Source: Rhyzopertha dominica (taxonomy: Eukaryota > Arthropoda > Insecta > Coleoptera > Bostrichidae). Taken from it: a DNA stretch of 64,000 nucleotides. Shown piece after piece: positions 45,819 through 56,000 of the stretch (the first letter of the stretch is position 1; every line of letters begins with the position of its first letter). The notes under the pieces are model-generated. The model saw only the letters and a list, made by a program, of their open reading frames with translations. It had not been told where the DNA came from and made no database searches. The stretch lies in the NCBI GenBank assembly GCA_025024175.1, contig QCXZ01000064.1, positions 15,128,001-15,192,000 on the forward strand, given 5' to 3'. Both the position numbers and the translations under genes were made by a program.

Positions 45819-46185
45819 TTATTCTGTTGAGTGGGAAGCATGTAAATAAACCTTCTTTCCTAACTGTCCAGTGTTTACTCTGTATATATGGATAACCAAG
45901 AAAGGTAAACTACCATTGCTTTCTAATTCTATGGTAGATTTTATATCAGGATTTAGACAATTCAAATGATTTAGAAACCTACCTAACTCTTCTATACCGT
46001 GGAGCCAGATAAAAAAGTATCGTCTACATACCAAACCAACATTTTTTCTTAAACTAAAAACTTTTAATCGCTACCTTGTCAAACAATTTGGCCACTACAG
46101 GACTTCAAGGTAAAACCATTGAGCAAGCTGAATATTCATAAAAATTTCCGATCCATAAGAAATAAGTAGATTTTAAACAGTAATC
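45819..46185 (-). pseudogene. Penelope-like element reverse-transcriptase relic
   Basis: Minus-strand frames give, in PLE order: TYFLWIGNFYEYSACSM (TYFxFxGxxYEQ…AMG-type), SPVVAKLF after a stop (PLSPVVANLF-type), WYVDDTF at about 46014-46034 with the catalytic YVDD intact, then after a one-base shift FIWLHGIEELGRFLNHLN and IELESNGSLPFL. The ELxxFLxHLN…ESNGxLPFLD stretch is typical of Penelope-like elements and not of LINEs. It is broken by at least one stop and one frameshift. No GIY-YIG part lies next to it. Confidence 0.85.
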
Positions 46186-49100
46186 AGATGGTCTGGCTAG
46201 ACTATAACCTAGAGGATCTTTAATAAGTTTTGATTTTATATCGATCCTTTCGGGTTAATTATTTTTTTTATTTCAACGGTACTTAATTGTGGCTACCGTC
46301 AATAACATGTTTTAATGACGCCAAATAGATCATAATGTACGATATAGGAGCAGTAACGAATTACTACCTGATTCGGTTCTGAATTTATTAATGTCGCGAT
46401 ATTTAAATTTCACATAACAAATTTTTGTTGTAAAGTACTTCACAACATGTGCAGCACTACGATTTTCAAAAATAGTACTAAAATAAAATTCTGTTTTCCA
46501 GGTAGAAACCACGCCTCTGAATACCACGTCCATTGTATGTTACGATGGACTTGGGTAGCAACATTGTTGGTATGGACGTCCAGGATATTTTAAGCCACAT
46601 AAACTTTTTTGTGAAAGTGATAGTGTTACCTGAATGTGATAAACACGGTATTAAGGCTGTATTAGAATATGCGTGAATTACAAACTTTCATGAATTTAAG
46701 ACTCACTAGAATGATGTGTTTCCGAGTTACGTTACGTTAGAATGGACCGAAAAGCTGTGACCTAGTCCCCTTGCATTTAAAATTCTGATAGAGTATAAAC
46801 TATGAAACAGGTATGATATAAACTAAAGTCTGGCAAGCAACCGTTTTAGCGCAGTGGTTTACCATCTTTGTTATATTCTAAGTTATTAAGTGATCCTGTT
46901 GAAGTGTTTATATATATCGTCATTTTAATCAGTTTGGTAATCACTAACCGCAAAACTCTTCTTTACAAAAGTATAGAAGCAATGTAGTAAAAGCTGTAAG
47001 ATTAGATGTGAAAATGTTCATCAATAAAGGATTGTACTTTTTGTAAATCTTCGTGTTCTTAATTCAATTTATTGACCACTTACTACCTGTAAGACCGACA
47101 ACAGTAGATTTCCTAGAAAAAAAATTTAAGTTGCAGCTTATATAATTTAAATAGTGATAAAGTTTTCCGAAAAGTATCATTTAAAACAGTGTTGTTCGAA
47201 GTATGCCCTCGTAGGTATGCATACAACGGTAAGTCCATTAGGTATCATTATTTTCTTTTCTATAGCTTAGCGTTACTAGGAGTAAGGGTAGAAAACGATT
47301 GCTATTTTAGCATTTACAATTTCTTTCTAACTTCGTTACGTTTCAGGATTCGCGGTCCTCCTTTTATTGACCATTACTCTTCCCCTGAAAGTCACAAAAA
47401 TGGAGTTTTTTAATTGGAGTCCGTTACATTTCTGTACGACAAGTATACATAATTTTGATAATAATACAAATCCGGAGTAACCACATGCCATGGAACGCGC
47501 GGAGCTACTTTTCAACGAGTATTTTAACCTACGTTTGAAGGAGTAGGATGGCCAGAAGCTTCTGTAACTTCTTGTCTATAATAATATGCGCTGTGCAGTA
47601 ATATTTGGTACACCTCTTCTACCATCACATCACCTTACTTCAAGACGTCCACGGTTCCTTCCTTCTTCGTTATTAATGCACTTTGTATAACAACATTTTG
47701 TAATTATATAGGTGCTTTAAAAGCAAACGCTGGTGTTTAAATAAATTGCAGGATATGAAAATAAACAAAACATGTTTACTAGATAAACAATTTTTTTCAT
47801 CACATAAATATATTATTATTGTCTCTATTTTAAAAGTAAGCCTATGCCATTTGTATTAGTCATACCATAGCGGATTGCTTGGAAATGTCCATCGTAGGGG
47901 TACGATTGCAGGGATGTGAGGGGTAAAATCCAAAAGCAATTAGCGCGAGTGTCGTGTGTGTGTAAATGTGAAGCCGTTTAGTGCGAACGGGTTATGCAAA
48001 TCACGAAGGGGCTTTGTGATACCAGTGAAACGTCCCATCGTGCCCCAATTGCTTCTCAGGCGGTTTGTTATTTCCGCTTTCAACTAGTCAAATACCACTT
48101 TACACAGTCAATGCACTGCAAGCGTTAAGCTTTAGCAGCTTCCCTTGTCAAAACACGGCATAAACGGCNTAAATTCTTGAAATAGTTTAGCTTTAAACGT
48201 TCTGTATGCGGAGCTCACCTGGGTCATGTAGAATCATGCTGCAATTGATACCTCTTTCAGCAGGCCATTCGGTCCATGAACGAGTTAATTTTCTTCAACA
48301 TACATAACTTTGAGTATGTACTATCCACTGCTCGAACCATCAAGCTAGAGTTGGGACTATCCGAATTAATATTCGGAATGTTTCCGATTATTTTAGAATA
48401 TCTGGAATACGATTATTTTCAGCTCGCGTGGACGGTTAGCGCTTACTGTCATACCAATGGTGATCACAGGATGCGATGGAAACTTTTTACTGGAATCGGA
48501 ATAGGAAACAACTCGCGCAAGGTGGGTTATGTATCGAATCTTAGAAACTTATCGAATTACGCAATCGCTTGCGCTTGTTCGGTACCGACCTTAGGCTTAT
48601 CCCGCTATCTGTTTGTTGGAATATTCGTTCAAAATACAAAACCAGGCGAGGTATAATATCAATACTTTGAAACCTGTCGAAATACATACATGTACATGCC
48701 TACGTTATTTCCAAATACAAATACAAATTGTGTAAACTTCAATAAGATTCCGTCTGACAGAAGCAATGAGTTGCTTAATTAATATAACCATTTTTGGTAA
48801 GCAAAAGCATTTCTAAGTTTAGTTTTACACAATATTTATAACAATATTTAACTAAGCAATCTCAATATTGTACATGCTAACCCTCCTGCCCAGGGCAACG
48901 CAGGACAATCCTTCGGATTGAAGGGTATAACCACGAAATCTAAATTTGAAAATCAAATACTGATAACCACCGTCCTGATTAATGAAAAATACTGCGATAC
49001 CGAACTGAGGCGACGCGCAGTGTCGATTCTATTCTGACCGTCTGTCGCTTACTTTATTCCGATTATCAACGTCTTCGGAATCGGAACATTCCGATTCTTT

Positions 49101-49265
49101 CAATCATCCGATTATCGCCAACTCTAGGATAAGCTCTGTAATATGGTCTCATGACCTTAGTGATCTTAACCGCATGCACACTTTTAATAACCATCTATAG
49201 GTGTGTTTCCGAACCGCTCAGCTAGATCATGAGCCTAAAGTCGACCAAGTGTAGCAGAGTTATGG
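46186..49265. other. Stretch without recognisable gene
   Basis: No supported gene. The 126-codon frame at 48276-48656 has no domain and lies within a CCGATT/CGGAAT-rich segment that shows weak inverted similarity to 48990-49130, so it may be part of a TIR repeat. One N is present near 48169. Confidence 0.45.
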
Positions 49266-49270
49266 GACTG

Positions 49271-49590
49271 AAGCATAACAGAAACTCAACTAAAGGCCAC
49301 GGATGTGTTAAGACTTACGCCGTATCATCCCGATTTAAATCCAACTGAGTTGGTCTGGTCAGCTATGAAGCAATATATGTACCGGACCAGAAATTGCGAT
49401 TTCAGTTTTACAACTGCTGAAAAACTTTACGAATAATTTTTTACATTTCCTGCAAATGAGTCATCATCAAGGTGTCACCACATATAGAAATTTGAATAAC
49501 ATTTAATGGAGCAAGAAACTCTATTAGATACAGTTATTGGCCAAATTGTAAAGAAAGAAGACAGTGAGAGTTCTATTCCTATTCATCTGA
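49271..49590 (+). pseudogene. DDE_3 (Tc1/mariner-like) transposase C-terminal relic
   Basis: A single frame reads TDVLRLTPYHPDLNPTELVW, then SAMKQYMYRTRNCDFSFTTA, reaches TAA at 49434-49436, and continues in the same frame with further stops as RCHHI, KFE and MEQETLLDTVIGQIVKKEDS. The VLRLPPYHPDLNPIE(L)W block contains the last catalytic acidic residue of DDE_3 endonucleases, and the acidic Ser-rich tail is usual in their insect homologues. The N-terminal two thirds are missing. The foldback element begins 31 bp downstream. Confidence 0.8.
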
Positions 49591-49620
49591 AAGTAGTATT
49601 TCCGGCATCGAAATTTACGC

Positions 49621-50750
49621 GTACAGAGTGTCCCGTTTTCGTTGTAATTATAGGTTATCTCGGTAACTATTAATGCTTTATTACTTTTTTGTTGTGAGTT
49701 GAGCTGTACAATCGCCATTTTTCTATCGTCTTTTGTTTTAAAGCCACAGCCAACTTTTAAATAATGTAATATTTATTTAGTTCTCAAAATCTCGATTATT
49801 TATGTAGACATAAAAAAAACTGTAGAGAAATTTTATTATAGATATACTTATTCTGAATCCAGTGGCGTACTCAAGAATTTTTTTTTAGAGAGTCAAATTT
49901 TCAGATGTAACACAAACTTGCATTTTTTTAAATGGAAACCACAGTTGGCTTTGCTATGGTTGAACAGAACTATTTTTCCTGATTAAGGTTTATCTTTACT
50001 AATTCTGAATTTATTCCAATTTTTGTAATAATTTAATAATATTTTACGTTTTTGAGAATATAGATATAAATACTTGATGATAAACAATGCATAGGTACTT
50101 TTCTCCAAATAAATAATCATTTTCATTAGTTACATGCCCTCCTAGATTATCGATAAAAAATGCATGAGCGCTCTTAGTAGTCTTATGTATGTATGTATTC
50201 AAATATGCATATATTATTTTTAAAGGACTAAGTTTTTACTCAATAATATAAATTATATCGTGCGTTTTCTTATTCCATAGCCTCCTGGATGTAAACGTAT
50301 AATATGATTAAAATACTCGTATTTTAAAAAATTTGAATAATTCCAAATTAGTAAAAATAAACCTAACAATGTATACATTTTTTAATCAGAAAAAATAGAT
50401 CTTTTCAACCATAGCAAAGCCTAATATAGGTTCCATTTAAATTCCATTTAAAAAATGCAAGTTTGTGTTATATCTCAAAAAATGTGGCCTAAAAAATTAC
50501 AGGGTACGCCACTGGAAACTTATAAAAAAAGTCTACAGACTTTTTGTATCTAAATACCCAAGCTAGAAATTGAGTGCTGGAGAAATGTTACATTTTCCAA
50601 AAATTGGATATGGCTTTAAAACAAAAGTCGATGCAAAAAGACGGCACAGCTGAACAAAAAAGTAATACAGTAATGTCGAAACCCCAACCCTCTAGCATTA
50701 ATAGTTACCCAGATACCCTACAATTACAACGAAAATGGGACCCCCTGTAC
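49621..50750. mobile_element. Foldback (long inverted repeat) element, copy 2
   Basis: 1130 bp starting GTACAGAGTGTCCCGTTTTC and ending GAAAATGGGACCCCCTGTAC, with inverted arms of several hundred bases and the same internal blocks as 2021-3072 (CATCGCCATTTTTCTATCGT, GTAACACAAACTTGCATTTT, ATGCATGAGCGCTCTTAG). The two copies differ by small indels. No transposase. Confidence 0.85.
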
Positions 50751-51513
50751 AGATTAAATTTTTTGTACATATTTTACATGAAAACATTTTGAAGTAATTA
50801 ATTTGCCATTATTTAACAATAATTCTTGTTTATGTACTCTTTTGATTTTTCAATAACAATACATGCAAACAGTGCATGTTCATTTCGAAGTAAATACATT
50901 GGTAATTTTATGCTGCTATTATTGCAAATTCTCTGAGATTATAACAATACCTAAAAACTAGAATTATACTCCTCCAGTATTAATTTATATCCACGTTTAT
51001 TCTTATGTTTGTTCCTTGTATGTACACACTGACAATGTTCGGTCGAGTATCGTTTTCTTCGAATGCCTTCTCCCTTACTCATTTGCGCATATACCTCTGA
51101 GTTTCACCCTCACAGATATCTTCGACAAACTATACATAGTTTAAGTTTTTGTATTCGATATATTTTTGGTTTACAATTTTTCAAAAATTTGTAAATTTTT
51201 ATTTGTACATAAACATTTATAAAATATTCCATATTACTGAATTTTAAAATTGATTGGTATTTCCATGATTGGCTATACGCCGCGCTTTAATTAGGAAAAG
51301 TGTAATAAATTTTTGGTTTTATTTGTGTATAAACATTTATATTCCATATTATAGAATATAAAAATTGATCGATGTTTTCATGAGTGACTATTCGCCGCGT
51401 TTTAATTCAAAGAAACTTGATGTGATGCCGCGAATGCAATCCCTTTTCCTACCGGTCTTTCCTCACGGCTCGTGCAGTATCGAATTCATAGTACAAAGAT
51501 CTAGATTCAGACG
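50751..51513. other. AT-rich spacer
   Basis: No gene seen. It contains a short local duplication: TTTATTTGTGTATAAACATT near 51319 resembles TTTTTATTTGTACATAAACA near 51197, both followed by ATTGATTGG/ATTGATCGA-type sequence. Confidence 0.5.
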
Positions 51514-51528
51514 AACTAAAAAAATCCT
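51514..51528 (+). other. Left 15-bp target duplication of palindromic PLE
   Basis: AACTAAAAAAATCCT, repeated exactly at 52199-52213 on the other side of the insertion. Confidence 0.9.
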
Positions 51529-51567
51529 GACATGTTGTTTTCCGGGCTGGTTTCCACGTTGATTATT

Positions 51568-51618
51568 AGACCTTGACGTTTCGACTCTCATGTCGGTGTC
51601 TTCCTCAGAAGTAGCTCT
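51568..51618 (-). ncRNA. Candidate hammerhead ribozyme, left arm
   Basis: Exact mirror of the right-arm motif (CTGAGGA at 51602-51608, read on the minus strand). Stem II is GACAC/GAGTC, with one mismatch from an A/T difference between the arms. Core bases are otherwise the same, so this copy would be weaker or inactive. Confidence 0.5.
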
Positions 51619-51692
51619 GAAACTGAAGTGTCCTAGCCTGCTTGGGTATTTATACTCGTCCGGGTCACTGACGCGTGGGCGTTGTTACGCAT

Positions 51693-51872
51693 GACCGGTT
51701 TCCAGATTCCAGGTAGGTCGATGCCCCGGTCTCGGTTGTAATTGTGCGGGTTCTTCTGGATTTCGATGGCTTCCTTGTACAGTCTCGGCCAGAATCTCGC
51801 TTCCCTCGACAGCATTTGTGCTTCCTCGAATTTGATGATGTGGCCAGTTTCCATTCGATGTTCTGCTACAGC
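51693..51872 (-). pseudogene. PLE GIY-YIG endonuclease C-terminal fragment, left arm
   Basis: On the minus strand the frame reads AVAEHRMETGHIIKFEEAQM, then SREARFWPRLYKEAIEI and NPHNYNRDRGIDLPGIWKP. The AEHxxETGHxIxFE…REAIEIxKxxxNxNRxxGxxLxxxWxP pattern is the C-terminal part of the GIY-YIG domain in Penelope-like polyproteins. Upstream parts, including the GIY-YIG signature itself and the RT, are missing, so it is strongly 5'-truncated. A mismatch with the right arm turns a TGG (Trp) into TAG, ending this copy early at 51633-51635. Confidence 0.85.
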
Positions 51873-52113
51873 CGAGGAAGCACAAATGCTGTCGAGGGAA
51901 GCGAGATTCTGGCCGAAACTGTACAAGGAAGCCATCGAAATCCAGAAGAACCCGCACAATTACAACCGAGACCGGGGCATCGACCTACCTGGAATCTGGA
52001 AACCGGTCATGCGTAACAACGCCTACGCGTCAGTGACCCGGACGAGTATAAATACCCGAGCAGGCTGGGACACTTCAGCTTCAGAGCTACTTCTGAGGAA
52101 GACACCGACATGA
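51873..52113 (+). pseudogene. PLE GIY-YIG endonuclease C-terminal fragment, right arm
   Basis: Plus-strand equivalent: EEAQMLSREARFWPKLYKEA, then NPHNYNRDRGIDLPGIWKP, ending with SELLLRKTPT and TGA at 52111-52113. It lacks the AVAEHRMETGH part, which is only in the spacer on the other strand. The open frame extended upstream to 51742 is antisense of the left arm and not meaningful. Confidence 0.85.
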
Positions 52114-52133
52114 GTGTCGAAACGTCAAGGTCT
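52083..52133 (+). ncRNA. Candidate minimal hammerhead ribozyme, right arm
   Basis: CTGAGGA (52093-52099, fits CUGANGA), stem II GACAC (52101-52105) pairing with GTGTC (52114-52118) around loop CGACATGA, then GAAAC (52119-52123) and GTC (52124-52126) as the expected cleavage triplet. Stem III would be just AC/GT. Stem I can be built from CTT/AAG and AGA/TCT around an internal loop. Very short stem III and a stem-I internal loop are what is described for hammerheads in Penelope-like elements. Activity is not shown. Confidence 0.6.
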
Positions 52134-52198
52134 AATAACCAACGTGGGAACCAGCCCGGAAAACAACATGTCATCGACAACAACCACGGAAGCCTTCA

Positions 52199-52213
52199 AA
52201 CTAAAAAAATCCT
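52199..52213 (+). other. Right 15-bp target duplication of palindromic PLE
   Basis: AACTAAAAAAATCCT, identical to 51514-51528. Confidence 0.9.
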
Positions 52214-52861
52214 TATCGCCTATTGTATTTGATTCCCCTTCGTTTTACTTTACACGTTGCTGTAAATACCGTGACTGGTGAAATAAAAAAATACTCGTTC
52301 TGACTTACAGGTTATAAAAGCAGCTCTCAAGTTTTACAAACAGATAGTTGTTGAGTAGTTTCTTTTCTACCAAGTCTATGTTGTGACTTCTTCTTTATCC
52401 TGTAGGCACATAACACATGCTTGTTTCTATGAAAAGAATTTTGCGAATCGTCGTCTGGCTTTAAAATTTTCTGGATGCGTTGCTCAGGTTTGTTTTAAAT
52501 ACATAGTATATTGTCAGCATTCTACTTGATTGTGATTGTGTAAGAATAGTTCCTTATAATTCAGTGATTTATTATTATTTTAAGTCTTTTATTAATATAA
52601 ATTGTTAAGATACCACTGAAGTTCCACAACATATTACATAGAGGATCGTACGACAACGTGTATTTTGGGCGTTCTAGGGAATCTATCCTTGGACCAATTT
52701 TATTTCCCATTTGTACAAATGTAGTAAGGTATATTATTCATAAAATACACTGCCATGCTCCATAGAAATACTGAACAATATCACGCGTCTAAACGAGGCG
52801 TCAGCTAAATAGGTAATTTTAACAAAATAGCAGCAGCCTAATTTTGAGTGCATATAAATAC
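52214..52861. other. AT-rich spacer between two PLE-derived structures
   Basis: No gene or repeat recognised. Confidence 0.5.
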
Positions 52862-53075
52862 TAGTTCTACTTAGCGGGTTCTGGTTCCACTAAGAACTAT
52901 TCTTATTGACGTTTCCACCTTTTTTTCAGGCTTGTATCGAATTTTTTATGTGTATAAGTTTTATATTAATAAGGACTAATAACATTAAATTTTTTTATAA
53001 AAACCTAGAAAGAAGGCCGAAACGTCAATAAAAATAGAGTTTTTTATTGGAATCAGAACCCACTAAAAGGAACTA
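52862..53075. mobile_element. Second inverted pair of PLE-like termini
   Basis: TAGTTCTACTTAGCGGGTTC on the left mirrors AACCCACTAAAAGGAACTA on the right, and TTATTGACGTTTCCACC mirrors GGCCGAAACGTCAATAA. GAAACGTCAATAAA is the type of 3' sequence expected just after a PLE hammerhead core. No intact CUGANGA box is present in either arm. Arms are about 90-100 bp and clearly older than those of the 51.5-kb palindrome. Confidence 0.6.
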
Positions 53076-56000
53076 ATATAATATATAATAATATATAGCG
53101 TTTTGTCTTGAGAAGTTTCGGCAGAAGCAAGTGTACTGTTTGTTCTACGAAGACATATTTATACCCACGGATATATACATATACATATACACGCACGAGT
53201 GCCTTTTCTGAAATTATAGCATAACCTAATGGTGACAGTAAAACAAAACCTGTGTTACAAAAAACTCCTTACATCTCTTAATAAGTTCTACATGACATAT
53301 AGTTTTTTTACCATATTATATGAAAGGTTCTTTCTAACAAGCGCAATTTTTTATTTTTACCCATGTAATGATTTTAATATCCATAAGCTTACTGTATATT
53401 GTATTATGTGCAGAAATAAACTAGAGGTTTACTTTTCCCCAATTTTAATTTAGTAAACGGCCTAAAAGTACAAAATCAGCGAGAAAAACAGAAATAGGTT
53501 TTCGACATGTTCATGCCTTATCTACGCTCCAATAACAATTGATTGCGACGTTACGCCACCGCAAAATTTTTAAATGTTTCGTCATTTTTGCTACGTTTGC
53601 TTTTTCATTAATATGGAAGATGAACTTTATCTAATATTTACATATATGTACATACGATATAATAGCCTTGTAGAAGTCAGACAATAATGTCTCCTTTCTT
53701 ATTAATATCATCACACAATACATAAATCATATTGATTAGAACGTTTGGTTGTGGAAAAACCATTTGACTCAAACTTGGAAAACATGATGATATCTTATTA
53801 GACGAGCGGTTTTGTCCGGTAAGCCATAAAATAAGTTTTGCGACACGCTCCATTGCCAGCGTCCGTCTATAAAGGCGCTTTGTCTGTTTGATTTATAGGG
53901 CGGAATTTTTATTGACCACAAAATTTGAGTCTACGATTAGAAGACTAAATTTCAGAAAGACATTTCTCTTTTATAATTTAATCGCACTAAATCGCTGCAA
54001 ATTCTCAATGACTATTTGTGTTCGGAAACGCACGGGTAATTTTCGTATTAAAGGGGATAAAGGGGTTCACTAAACATGATTTATGTTTCCGAGGAATACT
54101 GTAATAATATGGAAAGTTACTTAACCGGGTAAAACCATTATTTAATAGGCAATTCTCTTGTGGCAGATGGCTAACTATAACTAATTAACTTACCGTGCAT
54201 TCGCTGTCATTGATTTAGAGCTCTTTTGTAAGTAGTTCAAGTTGAGAAAGTACGAGTAGTGTGCGGCTGCTGGAAGGTGGTCTCTCAAGAATACGACTGC
54301 GTGAATAGACGTTGCAACCACCCAACTAGAAAACCTGTGCCTGTTGTATACATCCGTCTAAGGTTTTAACCGCTTTTATTCAGATCAGAGTGGATGTTAT
54401 TACCCATTCATGGTTTAGATTCAGGCTGCACAAAACGCGTATTATAGGTCCGAATACGCATGCGCAGATGAAAATGATTACTACAACTACCAGCATCAAA
54501 ATGACTTTCATATGATTTTAATAATGTGGCGTTATATACAGTTATCGTTACAATAGGTAATGTAAATCAAATACATCTTCCCACACTGTAAACCGTGGCG
54601 CGTAATCTTTAGGTAAGCACCTTTTTGTTTCATAATGTTTCGAATTAGCATTGGGTTTATTCGCATAACCTGTATTTAGGTAGAATTGCTGGTGGCGCCT
54701 TTAAACAATTAACCGAACCAAGGAATACAAGATCTTTGTTTCACATTCTGTTAATACGAGAGCTCTACGAATTTTGCGTTATTGACAATGAATCAAAAAG
54801 GGTCAACTCNCATGGAAGGTATGGTTATCTCGTCCTACAATGACCTAAGCAGATGAAACCGAAATATTGTCGTTAACCCGTCTAATTCACAAAAAGTCCG
54901 GTGCGAACCTTTTCCATAACGTCATCGTCTGCATACCCAATGTATAAGCTGATTAGCACCGGCTTCCAAGCGGGCAGCTCAGTGCAAGTAATCGTACCAC
55001 ATCCAACTGAAGAGGATGCCCCAAGGATATTATTTAGAATAAAGATATTATTGTCCCTCAACTCCAGAGGTCAATTATTATTTTATCTATTTTGACTGGC
55101 GCGCCTGATACGTCACTTCCAGTTAGGAAGAAGTCTCTAGCGCACACGTATGTTGGCGTCGGCCAGGTGACCAGCTGATTCGCAGCACTTATATGTTATA
55201 TGTTATGTCTCATCTGTATAGCTTGTCCTAGTGGTGGTTATTACAAACTGTATTGTTCTCATGTAATAATTGATGCTACCAAAAACATCCTACAATGTGA
55301 GAGCTCTCTAGACAGTAATGATGATCTTCTTCGAACTCAAGGCAGGGCGATAACGTCTCCAGGTTCATAATGCTGGGAAATCATTTACTGCGGAATATGG
55401 GATTGTTGCTTTAGGCTATTTACTGAGGGAACCAAGCTTGCTATCTTTTATCTTTATCGTGTTATTTCTGTTCGTTATTTATGCCTCATTATTTATCTTT
55501 GTCAATTGTTGCATTTGTTTTGCGCATGTTCATCCCTTCACAATCTTTAATTATTTTTTACAGACTAATTCTAGAATTATTTCACAGCGATAACAACAAA
55601 TAATAGTGGTTAAAGTTGTTCCATCTCCAACCACCACAAATTTTGTTTGTTTTTCCAAATACTCAATCAGGCCTCTGTTGCATACTTTACCGTTTTGAGG
55701 ATCCTTCTGCTAAGATTTATGACTATTTATAATGCTTTTCTGTGGCATTCTTCCAGTCTATTGTAGTCACCCCGCAGTCTTTTCGGTGAAAAATATACGA
55801 TACACATATGTGTAGCACCAAATTTTGTGTGTTTTGTTTGTCTTTCCGTATCAAACTAACTAAATTAGTACTAAATTAATTAAATAAATAAATGTTGATG
55901 CTTTGTGCCCTTAGCCTTTACAGCAATGGCCCGGTCGCGAGCTAAATTACATAGCCTCATATAATTCGTCACTGGTTGAATTGGAAAATACATAAGGTCC

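Larger units (their letters stand above)
51529..52198. mobile_element. Palindromic head-to-head Penelope-like element insertion
   Basis: A 300-bp left arm (51529-51828), a 44-bp spacer (51829-51872) and a 300-bp right arm (51873-52172) form a gap-free palindrome: paired coordinates always sum to 103701, and I count 8 mismatches in 300. A 26-nt tail (52173-52198) follows the right arm only. Both arms are the same 3'-terminal PLE segment facing outwards: end of the ORF, a hammerhead-like motif, then 3' UTR. An exact 15-bp duplication flanks the whole, so it arrived as one insertion event or as two initiated at one staggered break. Confidence 0.9.

Noticed and set aside
48276..48656. 126-codon plus-strand open frame
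   Set aside because: No recognisable domain, no splice context, and it overlaps a CCGATT/CGGAAT-rich segment with weak inverted similarity to 48990-49130. Most likely a chance frame in repeat sequence.
52920..53030. Hammerhead ribozyme in the second PLE-like pair
   Set aside because: GAAACGTC is present but there is no CUGANGA box (CTAATAA and CTGAAAA at best) and no stem II.
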